From positions 1 to 34,692 of the forward strand of contig CAMCWU010000006.1 of assembly GCA_945882675.1 (NCBI GenBank): a stretch of DNA of 34,692 bases, in the 5' to 3' direction. The notes under the pieces are model-generated. The model ran no database searches and was not told where the DNA came from. It was given only the letters and a program-made list of their open reading frames with translations. Shown one piece after another: positions 26,262 through 34,201 of this stretch. The translations under genes were made by a program, and so were the position numbers. Positions within the stretch are counted from its first letter, which is position 1, and each line of letters begins with the position of its first letter. Source of the DNA: Klebsiella pneumoniae (GTDB lineage Bacteria; Myxococcota_A; UBA796; GCA-2862545).

Positions 26262-27470
26262 ATGGCGGTGCTGAACTTCGCGACCCGTGAGATCACCGCC
26301 CGGATCGTCTACTTCGGCGCGAGCGGCGCCGGCTGCAACACGAATGTGCGGCGGCTCTACGACATGGTGCCCACGCGCGAGCGGAGCCGGCTGCACCGCT
26401 TCGGGCCCGCGACGTCGCAGGAGATCAGCTGGTACTTCGACTACGCCCCGGTCGACGCGCTGAACGCCGCGGGGTTCGCGCTCCGCATGCGGGTGTACAG
26501 CCTGCCCGGTGGCATCGAGCTGGCGGCGCACCGGGACGAGGTCCTCGATCAGGTCGACGGCGTGGTCTTCGTGGCCGATCCGCGGCGCGACGCGGCGCAA
26601 GCGAACCTGGACCGGCTGCTCGAGCTCGAGCGGCAGCTGGCGGTGCAGGGCCTCGAGCTGGCGGCCCTCGCGGTGGTGATCCAGGTGAACCGGTCGGACG
26701 AGACCGACGCGCGCGAGCTGGCGGAGGTCGTCTCGGACCTCAACCCTTACGGGTTCCCGGTCGTCTCGGCGGTCGCGTCGAAGGGCGAGGGCGTGGTGGA
26801 GGCGCACCGGGCGGTCACGGAGGCGCTCCAGCAGCGGATCCGGGACGCGTTGTCGGGGAACGACGCCGCGATCACCCTCAGCGCGTTGTACCACCCGACA
26901 TCGGACGCCGACGACGACACGGTGGTCCGCCGCCACTTGGAGGCGATCCGCGAGAAGACCACTTCCCCCGCCGCGCTCCTGGAGGCGACGGAAGACACGG
27001 GCGCGTTCGCAGAGACAGCCGCGACCTTCGAGATCCCGTTCTCTCCTCGAGAGATGGTGTTCGCCCGCCCGATCGAGGTGCTGGGCGCGGACATGGTGGG
27101 CGAGCGGATCGCGGTGCACCTGCTGATGGACCCGGTCGGCGGCGGAGAGCTCCAGCGGATGACCGTGCTGCTCGTGCCGGACGGGGGGCGCGACGGATCG
27201 GAGCCGGCCCTGGTCGGCGCGGCCAAGGGCCCGACATCCGACGCCCGCATCCGGTCCACGTCGTCGCGGCCGCCCGAGCCGGGGCCGGGGGCGTTCCTGC
27301 CGGACGTCGTGGATCTCCCCCTCGAACCCTACGAAGACGACGACGAGGGGGAAGTGACGCTCGTCGACAGGGACGACGACCGGCATCCGGATCTGCCGGG
27401 CTGGGCCTACGGGAGCTTCGGCGTGGGCGCCGGAGTCGTGATCGGCATGCTGCTGGGTTACCTCGTATAG
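26262..27470 (+). CDS. MglA-like pseudo-GTPase with C-terminal membrane anchor
   Basis: The first ~200 of 402 residues follow Myxococcus MglA (the small GTPase that sets polarity): MAVLNFATREITARIVYFG against MglA's opening, VYSLPGG where MglA has its VPGQ, VDGVVFVADPRRDAAQANLD, and VVIQVNRSDETDAREL. The nucleotide site is damaged: the P-loop reads GASGAGCN (residues 19-26), with Cys instead of Lys and Asn instead of Thr/Ser, and NKxD has become NRSD. GTP hydrolysis is therefore unlikely. Residues about 200-330 form a second domain of unknown type, followed by an acidic stretch and a hydrophobic C-terminus, YGSFGVGAGVVIGMLLGYLV, with a Gly-zipper pattern: a tail anchor. It probably works as a membrane-bound scaffold. 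recJ follows 16 bases later. Confidence 0.8.
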   Translation: MAVLNFATREITARIVYFGASGAGCNTNVRRLYDMVPTRERSRLHRFGPATSQEISWYFDYAPVDALNAAGFALRMRVYSLPGGIELAAHRDEVLDQVDGVVFVADPRRDAAQANLDRLLELERQLAVQGLELAALAVVIQVNRSDETDARELAEVVSDLNPYGFPVVSAVASKGEGVVEAHRAVTEALQQRIRDALSGNDAAITLSALYHPTSDADDDTVVRRHLEAIREKTTSPAALLEATEDTGAFAETAATFEIPFSPREMVFARPIEVLGADMVGERIAVHLLMDPVGGGELQRMTVLLVPDGGRDGSEPALVGAAKGPTSDARIRSTSSRPPEPGPGAFLPDVVDLPLEPYEDDDEGEVTLVDRDDDRHPDLPGWAYGSFGVGAGVVIGMLLGYLV

Positions 27471-27486
27471 CTGGCCTGAGGTCCCC

Positions 27487-29220
27487 TTGATCCTTTCGTT
27501 CACCGGCGCGCGCTGGGTCGCGGCGGCGGCGGATCCCGAGCGAGTCCGGCGGAACCGCGCCGCGGGCATGGGTGCCGTGTCCGCCCGGATCCTGGCGTCT
27601 CGGGTGGAGGACGAGACGGACGCCGCATCCTGGCTGCGCCCCACGCTCGAGCACCTGCACGACCCTCGCGCCATGCGGAATATGGACGCCGCGGTCGACC
27701 TCGTACAGCGCGCCGTGCGGGATCGCGTGAAGATCCGGATCATCACGGACTACGACGTGGACGGCACGACGTCGTCGCTGATCCTGCAGGCGGCGGTCCG
27801 GCTCCTCGACCGCGAGACGGCGCTCGACTACCACATCCCGAACCGGTTCGGCGAAGGGTACGGGTTCAGCCAGGTCGCGGCGAAGAAGGCGGTGTCCGAC
27901 AAGGTCGGGCTGGTGGTGACCGCGGACATCGGCGTGCGCGACCACGCGTCGGTGGCGCTCGCGCGGGACGGCGGGGCAGACGTGCTGGTGTGCGATCACC
28001 ACCTGCCGGCCGGCGAGTCCGTGCCGCCGGACGCCGTGGTGCTCTGCCCGCCGCAGGACGGGTGCGCGTACCCGAACCGGTCACTCGCCGCGTGTGGTGT
28101 GAGCTTGAAGCTCGCGAACGCGTTGCTGGGCCACCTGCCGCGCTGGGCGCTCTACCAGGCGTCGCTCCTCAAGCTCGCGGCAATCGGGACGGTCGCGGAC
28201 ATGGTGTCGCTGGCCACGCTCGAGAACCGGGCGATCGTGACGCTGGGGTTACAGGGGTTGAACGGGGCGGATCAGTCACCGGGCCTGCGCGCCCTGCTCG
28301 ACGCAGCTGGGCTCGCGCCGGGCGGCGTGCGGGTGTCGGACCTGGGGTTCCGGCTCGGGCCCAGGATCAACGCCGCGGGTCGGCTGTCGGACGCCACGCT
28401 GGTGGTCGAGCTGATGAACGCCCGCGATCTCGACTCCGCGCGCGCGCTCGCCCAGAAGATCGAGGGGTTGAACGCCGAGCGCAAGAGCATCCAGGGTAAG
28501 CTCCAGGAGGAGGCCCTGGCGCGGATCGCGGGGGATCCCGCCCCGTTCGTCGTCGTCGCCGGGGCAGAGGAGGAAGGCTGGCACCGCGGCGTTGTCGGGA
28601 TCGTTGCGAGCAAGGTGAAGGATTCCGTGAACCGGCCGGTCGCTGTGGTCTCGATCCAGGGCGACCACGCGGTCGGCAGCGTTCGGAGCGTGCCCGGGAT
28701 CCACGCCGTCCAGGCGCTGGACTCGGCGCGCGATCTCCTGGTGAAGTACGGGGGGCACCCCATGGCGGCGGGGTTCACCGTGCGGACCGCGGACCTCCCC
28801 GAGCTGGAGCGGCGCCTGGGCGCGTTCGTGGCGTCGGCGGTGGACGTGAGCGCGTGGGTGCCGACGCGGCCGATCGACGCCGAGATCCCCATCGCGGACG
28901 TGGGGGACGCGCTGTTCCGCGAGCTCGACCGGCTCGGGCCGTTCGGCTCGGCGAACGCCACGCCGCTGCTGATGATCCCGCGGGTGCGGCCCTCCCGGAT
29001 CGAAGTGCGCCGCACCAAGACGGATCGGCCGTACGTGCGGTTCCAGGTCACGGACGGCCGCCGCGCGAGCGACGCGACCTGGTGGGACGGCGCGGAGCAC
29101 GCGGACGCGCTGGCGCAGGGCCCGGTGGACCTGCTCGTCCAGCTCGAGGAGAATGTGTGGAACGGGAACCGCTCGATCCGCCTCGACATCCGCGACGTGC
29201 GGGTCAGCCCGTCGGCCTGA
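27487..29220 (+). CDS. recJ: Single-stranded-DNA-specific 5'-3' exonuclease RecJ
   Basis: RecJ degrades single-stranded DNA from the 5' end in recombination and mismatch repair. The 577 residues match in length and show the DHH-family motifs: ITDYDVDGTTSS (motif I), VVTADIGVRDHAS (II), VCDHHLPAG (III, the DHH motif), AAIGTVADMVSL (IV), then LGPRINAAGRL, and in the DHHA1 part WHRGVVGIVASKV and KYGGHPMAAGF, with an OB-type C-terminus. The start is TTG 27487, supported by GAGG five bases upstream; a later in-frame ATG would remove the conserved N-terminus. Only 16 bases follow the MglA-like gene, so both are probably on one transcript. The last 17 bases overlap the 3' end of the ABC transporter gene on the other strand. 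Confidence 0.95.
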   Translation: MILSFTGARWVAAAADPERVRRNRAAGMGAVSARILASRVEDETDAASWLRPTLEHLHDPRAMRNMDAAVDLVQRAVRDRVKIRIITDYDVDGTTSSLILQAAVRLLDRETALDYHIPNRFGEGYGFSQVAAKKAVSDKVGLVVTADIGVRDHASVALARDGGADVLVCDHHLPAGESVPPDAVVLCPPQDGCAYPNRSLAACGVSLKLANALLGHLPRWALYQASLLKLAAIGTVADMVSLATLENRAIVTLGLQGLNGADQSPGLRALLDAAGLAPGGVRVSDLGFRLGPRINAAGRLSDATLVVELMNARDLDSARALAQKIEGLNAERKSIQGKLQEEALARIAGDPAPFVVVAGAEEEGWHRGVVGIVASKVKDSVNRPVAVVSIQGDHAVGSVRSVPGIHAVQALDSARDLLVKYGGHPMAAGFTVRTADLPELERRLGAFVASAVDVSAWVPTRPIDAEIPIADVGDALFRELDRLGPFGSANATPLLMIPRVRPSRIEVRRTKTDRPYVRFQVTDGRRASDATWWDGAEHADALAQGPVDLLVQLEENVWNGNRSIRLDIRDVRVSPSA

Positions 29221-30973
29221 GAGCGTCTCCACCGTCGAACTGACGCTCCACGAGCCTGCGATAGAGGCGGTTTGCCCGCACCAGATCGTCGTGCGTGCCC
29301 TGCTCGGCGATGCGGCCCCGGTCGAGCACCACGACGCGGTCCGCGTCCTTCACTGTCGACAGCCGGTGCGCGATCACGAGGGTCGTCCGGTCCTGCATGA
29401 GCCGCTCGAGGGCCTCCTGCACCAGGTGCTCGCTCTCCGAGTCCAGCGCGCTCGTGGCCTCGTCCAAGATGAGGATGGCCGGATCCTTGAGGATCGCGCG
29501 GGCGATCGCGATGCGCTGCTTCTGGCCGCCCGACAGCCGGACGCCCCGCTCGCCGACCAGGGTGTCGTACGCTTCCGGGAACCGGCTCACGAACTCGTCC
29601 GCGTTCGCGGCAATGGCGGCGGCGCGCACCTGTTCGTTCGTGGCGTCCGGGCGCCCGTACCGGATGTTCTCTGCGATGGAGGCTGCAAATAGCAGGGGCT
29701 CCTGGGCCACGACGCCGACGTGGCGCCGCAGGGCCCGCGGGTCCAGCATCCGGATGTCCACGCCGTCCACGCGGATCACGCCGCGCTCGGGATCGTAGTA
29801 CCGCGCGAGGAGCGCCGCGATCGTCGACTTCCCCGAGCCGGACGGGCCGACGAGCGCCACGACCTCCCCCGGGCGGATGGCCAGATCGATGCTCTGCAGC
29901 ACGGGCTGGTCGGACCGGGTGGGGTAGGCGAAGGTGACGCCTTCGAGCGCGATCTCTCCGCGCGGTCGGTCCAGCGCGGTGCCCGTGGTGGACTCGAGCG
30001 CTCCGACCTGGTCCATGAGCTGGAAGACGCGCTGGCTCGCGCCCATGGCGTTCATGAAGTCGCTGTACAGGCTGGTGACCGCCCCGAGCGAGACCGCGAC
30101 CACCACGGTGTACAGGAGAAACGCAGTGAGCTCGCCCATCGTCATCGAGCCGGCCGTGACCATGCGCCCGCCGTACCAGACCACCAGCGCGATGGCCGAC
30201 TGGCCGGCGAAGCCCACCACGCCCTGGAACGACCCGTTCGCGAAAGCGCGCTTCGCGGCGAGGTTGTACGCGTCGCCGACCGCCTTGTCGTACCGGGCGA
30301 TCTCCGCTTCCTCCCGAGCGAAGCTGCGCACCGTGCGGATCCCGCCGATCGTATCCTCCGCCACCGCGGTCGAGTTCGCGAGCGCGTCCTGCACCTTCGA
30401 CGAGAGCGAGCGGAGGACGCGGCCATACAGCGCGGCCGCCACCACCACGACCGGGACCACCAGCATGGCGAGGCCGGTGAGCGTGGGGCTCGTCCACGCG
30501 AGCACCGCGATCCCGCCGATGGCGCCCATCCCGAACCGCAGCGCCATCGACACGTTCACGGTCACCGTGTTCTGCAGGACCGTCGTGTCCGACGAGAGGC
30601 GGTTCGTGAGCTCGCCGGTTCGCGCGCTGTCGAAGAACGACGTGTCCTGGCGCAGGATCGCCGAGTACAGGTCCCGCCGGAGCCGGGAGACCACGCGCTC
30701 GCCCGCGACGGTGAACTTCCAGGCGCGGATCCACGAGAATACGGCCTGGATCAGGAACATCACCACGAGCGCCGCCGCCGCGGTGTCGAAGTCGACGGCG
30801 GCGTTCCCCTCCGTGATCGAGTCCACCATCCACTTGACGGCCTGCGGATAGGCCAGGTTCATCCCAGAGCTGATCAGCAGGGCGACGGTCGCGACGGCGA
30901 GCGTGGGGAGCTCGGGCCGCGCGAGCGCATACAGCCGGCGTGCCGCGGCCTTCCGATCGGCACCTTCCGTCAT
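29204..30973 (-). CDS. ABC exporter with fused membrane and ATPase domains (ABCB/MsbA-like)
   Basis: The 589-residue half-transporter works as a dimer in the inner membrane to move lipids, peptides or drugs. Residues about 20-310 give six membrane helices of the type I exporter fold with the coupling-helix region LRRDLYSAILRQDTSFFDS. The ATPase carries Walker A GPSGSGKST, the Q-loop VVAQEPLLFAASIAENIRYG, signature LSGGQKQRIAIARA, Walker B ILILDEATSALD and the H-loop VIAHRLSTV. ATG 30973 follows GGAGGG. The sequence resembles the ABCB10/MsbA group, so lipid A or lipopeptide export is possible, but substrate cannot be read from sequence. It is divergent from the SET gene 47 bases away and converges on recJ with overlapping ends. 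Confidence 0.93.
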   Translation of the reverse strand: MTEGADRKAAARRLYALARPELPTLAVATVALLISSGMNLAYPQAVKWMVDSITEGNAAVDFDTAAAALVVMFLIQAVFSWIRAWKFTVAGERVVSRLRRDLYSAILRQDTSFFDSARTGELTNRLSSDTTVLQNTVTVNVSMALRFGMGAIGGIAVLAWTSPTLTGLAMLVVPVVVVAAALYGRVLRSLSSKVQDALANSTAVAEDTIGGIRTVRSFAREEAEIARYDKAVGDAYNLAAKRAFANGSFQGVVGFAGQSAIALVVWYGGRMVTAGSMTMGELTAFLLYTVVVAVSLGAVTSLYSDFMNAMGASQRVFQLMDQVGALESTTGTALDRPRGEIALEGVTFAYPTRSDQPVLQSIDLAIRPGEVVALVGPSGSGKSTIAALLARYYDPERGVIRVDGVDIRMLDPRALRRHVGVVAQEPLLFAASIAENIRYGRPDATNEQVRAAAIAANADEFVSRFPEAYDTLVGERGVRLSGGQKQRIAIARAILKDPAILILDEATSALDSESEHLVQEALERLMQDRTTLVIAHRLSTVKDADRVVVLDRGRIAEQGTHDDLVRANRLYRRLVERQFDGGDALRPTG

Positions 30974-31020
30974 CCGCCCTCCGGCCGGCAGGATAAGCGC
31001 GGGGCCATCGGGGGCAAGCG

Positions 31021-31464
31021 ATGGCGCGCTGGGAGATCCGCGAAGTCGGGTTCGGGAAGGGCGTCTTCGCGCGGGACGCGCTGCTCCCGGGTGAGCCCTT
31101 GTTCGCGTACGAAGGGCCCAAGGTCCGGTGGGAGGATGTGCCGGACGCGGAAGCCGCGCACGTGATCAAGTCGGGCGGTCGCTGGGTGATCCCTGGCTCA
31201 CCGGCTCGGTACGTCAACCACGCGTGCGAGCCGAACTGCGACGTCGACGACGACCTGCGGCTCGTCCCGCTGCGGACGATCGCCCCCGGCGAGGAGCTGA
31301 CGATCGACTACCATACTGCCGATCCGGCAGCCATGGCCGCGGATCCGGGCGCGTACTTCTGGGATCCGCGCTGGTCGTTCGACTGCCGGTGCGGGTCGCC
31401 GCGCTGCGTGGGGCGCGTCGACGGATGGCGCATCGTCGCTTTGGGCGAATGTCGCCGGGGTTAA
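31021..31464 (+). CDS. SET-domain protein-lysine methyltransferase
   Basis: The 147-residue protein is a compact SET domain, which methylates Lys residues using S-adenosylmethionine. FGKGVFARDALLPGEPLFAY opens it, RYVNHACEPNC supplies the N-H-x-C knot that binds the cofactor, GEELTIDYHT holds the catalytic Tyr region, and a post-SET zinc-binding CRCGSPRCVGR closes it (Cys-x-Cys-x4-Cys). Pre-SET and chromatin-reading domains are absent. SET proteins are mainly eukaryotic; bacterial examples are thought to derive from transfer and may act on nucleoid or ribosomal proteins. The target here is unknown. It is divergent from the ABC exporter. The ribosome site is weak (GGGGGC ten bases before ATG). 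GC content matches its neighbours, so any transfer is old. Confidence 0.9.
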   Translation: MARWEIREVGFGKGVFARDALLPGEPLFAYEGPKVRWEDVPDAEAAHVIKSGGRWVIPGSPARYVNHACEPNCDVDDDLRLVPLRTIAPGEELTIDYHTADPAAMAADPGAYFWDPRWSFDCRCGSPRCVGRVDGWRIVALGECRRG

Positions 31465-31570
31465 TCGAGTTTGCAGGTTGTCCAATCGTGACCCCGGTCA
31501 GATTGCCGCCCCGGCGCGTCGACGTGGCCGGCATTCCGCGTGACGGAGTGGGTGCCATATGGAGGCTCCG

Positions 31571-32740
31571 ATGCGAATGATGATGTGTGTGGTCGTGCTG
31601 CTTCCCCTCGCCGCGTGCGAGATCATCGTGGAGGCCAAAGACTCCGGCGATACCAGCGCTCCCGGGATCGACACTGGAGAGGCGGACGCGGACACCGATA
31701 CGGACACCGACACCGATACGGACACCGACGTAGCGGTCGACCCCTCGACCTGGACGACGTACGCCGGGCCGTGCAGCGGCTATCGGACGGAGACCTTGGT
31801 GTTCGATGCGGACGGGTCGGCCTGGGCTGGCTGCGGCGCGGACGTGGGCCTGTTCTACGCGGCGACCCCTGGCGCATGGGTCAGCGTGAACGACCACGAC
31901 CAGTTCCACTGCTTCGACGCCCACCTCGCGGACGACGGCCTGCTCTACATCGCGGGTGACGACACCACGAGCGACGCCCTCGCGTACCGCGGCGACCCAG
32001 CGCAGGGGGATCTGTTCGACGGAACCCCGATCTTCTTCTACGGGGGGTCGATCGACAGCGTCGCCCTGGCCGGCACCATCCTGCGCGCGCCTGACGGGAC
32101 CATCGTCATCGACGCCGAGAACAGCTACCAGTACGGGCTGTCCCTGGACGACGGAGACTCCTTCACGGAAGAGTACTTCTCCACCTACCAGTGGATGGAC
32201 ACGGATCTCGCGTCGGACGGGAAGATCTACGCTTCCGGCAGCCGGATCTCCGATCCCCCGACCATCATCGTCCCAGCGGCGAAGGCCGGCCAGTTCACCG
32301 CGTTCGAGATCGGCGATGGCCAGTTCACGGGCGAGCTGTTCGGCATCGCGGCGATCGACGCCGACCGGATCTTCGCCGTGGGCGTGGACGAGCCCACCCA
32401 CCACGCCATGTTCGCCCGCTGCACGGGGTCCTGCAACAGCCCGGCGTCCTGGACGGTGGAGGATCTGACCGACTCGGTCGAGCTCGGGCAGCCCGCCGAT
32501 CTCGGGCGGCTCCACGCGATCCGGTTCGACGAGAGCGGCGTCTTCGGCATGGCCGTCGGCGAGCGGTACCCGCAGGGGCTGGGCGGCTGGGCGATGTACA
32601 CGACGGACCGTGGCGACACGTGGAAGATGGCGGATGACGCGGGCTTCCCGATTCTGACGCAGGTGTGGTCGTTCGGCGACGGCAGCTTCGCGGTCGCCGG
32701 GGGCGGCGGCTACATGGCGCTCTCGGTCGTCCTCCCGTAG
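31571..32740 (+). CDS. Lipoprotein with (Asp-Thr)n linker and propeller-like body
   Basis: The 389-residue protein starts at ATG 31571 with GGAGG five bases upstream; the track ATG at 31559 would lie before that site. The signal MRMMMCVVVLLPLAAC ends in a lipobox. A linker of near-perfect Asp-Thr repeats (DADTDTDTDTDTDTDV, about residues 39-54) follows; it must be highly acidic and extended. The body has short repeated units (DGSAWAGCGADVGLFYAATP, ADDGLLYIAGDDTTSD, SDGKIYASGSRIS, ESGVFGMAVGERY) and Asp-box-like YTTDRGDTWK, suggesting a beta-propeller of sialidase/BNR or photosystem-stability type. Two Cys close together (ARCTGSCNSP) may form a disulfide. No enzyme residues are evident. It is monocistronic by appearance. 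Confidence 0.75.
   Translation: MRMMMCVVVLLPLAACEIIVEAKDSGDTSAPGIDTGEADADTDTDTDTDTDTDVAVDPSTWTTYAGPCSGYRTETLVFDADGSAWAGCGADVGLFYAATPGAWVSVNDHDQFHCFDAHLADDGLLYIAGDDTTSDALAYRGDPAQGDLFDGTPIFFYGGSIDSVALAGTILRAPDGTIVIDAENSYQYGLSLDDGDSFTEEYFSTYQWMDTDLASDGKIYASGSRISDPPTIIVPAAKAGQFTAFEIGDGQFTGELFGIAAIDADRIFAVGVDEPTHHAMFARCTGSCNSPASWTVEDLTDSVELGQPADLGRLHAIRFDESGVFGMAVGERYPQGLGGWAMYTTDRGDTWKMADDAGFPILTQVWSFGDGSFAVAGGGGYMALSVVLP
31682..31732 (+). repeat. Short tandem repeat coding the Asp-Thr linker
   Basis: About eight copies of a 6-bp unit (GACACC or GATACG) lie in frame and code for alternating Asp and Thr. Copy changes would lengthen or shorten the linker without a frameshift. Confidence 0.75.
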
Positions 32741-32811
32741 AGGGGGCGGCGGGCGCGCGCTCGGGATAGGGCGCGTGTCCGCGGAGCCCCTTCGGGCGCA
32801 CGGGAGGGCGC

Positions 32812-34146
32812 ATGGCGAGCAGCGAGGGCCGGGGCAGTTCCCCCATCGAAGTCGGCAGCTTGTACGCCGGTCACGAGGATCTGGCGGCCACCGCCCCGAA
32901 CGCGTGGGCGCTCGGGATGGAGGGCTCGGACATCCTCGCGATCGCGGCGCAGGTCAACGCGATGAAGGCCCGCGGCGAGGCCGTCGCGAACTTCACGGTC
33001 GGCGACTTTGATCCCAAGCAGTTCTCGATCCCGGAGGCTCTCGGCGTCGCCATCGGGGAGGAGCTGGCGGCGGGTCAGACCAACTACCCGCCGGCCATCG
33101 GCATCCCCGAGCTCCGCAAGGCGATCGCGAGCTTCTACGCGGATCGCCTCGGGCTGAAGTTCTCCCCCGACCACATCCTGGTCGGCTCGGGCGCGCGGCC
33201 GCCGATCTACGCCGCGTTCCAGACGCTCGTGGCGCCCGGCGACAAGATCGTCTACCCGGTCCCCACGTGGAACTGTCGGTACTACGTGTATCTGGCGCAG
33301 GCAGTGGGGGTCCCGGTCACCACCCGGCCCGAGAACGGGTTCATGCCGAGCGCCGCGGATCTCGCGCCGCACCTGCGCGACGCCCGCGTGTTGTACCTGA
33401 ACAGCCCGCTCAACCCGTGCGGCACCGTAATCTCGGAAGAGCTGCTCCGCGGCGTCTCCCAGGCCGTCGTGGACGAGAACCGGCGGCGCGAGGAGACCGG
33501 CGAGCGGCCGCTCATGCTGATCTACGACATGGTCTACTGGCAGCTCACGTTCGACGGCGCGGAGCACTTCACGCCGATCGGCCTCGTGCCCGAGATCGCG
33601 CCGTACACGCTGATCATCGACGCGATCTCGAAGTCGTGGGCGGCGACCGGGCTGCGCGTCGGCTGGGCGGCGGTGCCGCCCTGGATCCATGGGCCGATGC
33701 AGTCGCTGATCGGCCACGTGGGCGCATGGGCCGGGCGGGCGGAGCAGCGGGCGACCGCGCGGCTCCTCGCCGAGCCGGCGCAGGTGGACCCGTTCATGGA
33801 CGGCTTCCGGGCGGGGCTCAAGGCGCGGCTCGGGCGTCTGCACGCGGGCCTGCAGGCGATGAAGGCGGCGGGGAAGCCCGTGGACAGCGTGGCCGCGGGC
33901 GGAGCCATGTACCTTTCGGCGCGGTTCGACCTCGTCGGCATCACCACTCGCAGCGGCCGGACCATCGCGAACGCAGAGGACGTACGCCGGTTCCTCCTCG
34001 ACGAGGCTGCGGTGGCAGTCGTGCCGTTCACCGCGTTCGGGTACCCATCGGACACGCCGTGGGTGCGGTTCTCGGTGGGCGCGGCGTCGGAGGCGGATGT
34101 CGACGCGGCGCTGGATCGCCTGCGGGCGGCGCTCGATCGCATCTGA
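32812..34146 (+). CDS. Class I/II PLP-dependent aminotransferase
   Basis: The 444-residue fold-type-I enzyme transfers amino groups between an amino acid and a 2-oxo acid. The cofactor is pyridoxal phosphate. Family signatures are NFTVGDFDPKQFSIPEAL, TNYPPAIGIPELRKAIASFY, LYLNSPLNPCGTVISEELL (NP.NP.G motif), LIYDMVYWQLTF (the Asp and Tyr that hold the ring), AISKSWAATGLRVGWA with the Schiff-base Lys, and VRFSVGAAS with the carboxylate-binding Arg. Aspartate or aromatic/branched-chain substrates are possible; the sequence does not decide. Start ATG 32812 follows GGGAGGG. An N-terminal extension of about 40 residues is present compared with the usual ~400-residue enzymes. It stands alone, 71 bases after the lipoprotein gene. 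Confidence 0.92.
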   Translation: MASSEGRGSSPIEVGSLYAGHEDLAATAPNAWALGMEGSDILAIAAQVNAMKARGEAVANFTVGDFDPKQFSIPEALGVAIGEELAAGQTNYPPAIGIPELRKAIASFYADRLGLKFSPDHILVGSGARPPIYAAFQTLVAPGDKIVYPVPTWNCRYYVYLAQAVGVPVTTRPENGFMPSAADLAPHLRDARVLYLNSPLNPCGTVISEELLRGVSQAVVDENRRREETGERPLMLIYDMVYWQLTFDGAEHFTPIGLVPEIAPYTLIIDAISKSWAATGLRVGWAAVPPWIHGPMQSLIGHVGAWAGRAEQRATARLLAEPAQVDPFMDGFRAGLKARLGRLHAGLQAMKAAGKPVDSVAAGGAMYLSARFDLVGITTRSGRTIANAEDVRRFLLDEAAVAVVPFTAFGYPSDTPWVRFSVGAASEADVDAALDRLRAALDRI

Positions 34147-34201
34147 GGGGGCGGACAGTTCCTGACCGGGGCGTCGGCTAGCTTCCTTGGGGGGAGGCGC
34201 C

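Noticed and set aside
28272-31217. 981-residue minus-strand ORF
   Set aside because: It is a shadow of recJ and of the ABC exporter in another frame, with no domain motif of its own.
31553-31561. TGCCATATG as an extended -10 for the Asp-Thr lipoprotein gene
   Set aside because: Transcription would begin downstream of the GGAGG ribosome site used by ATG 31571.
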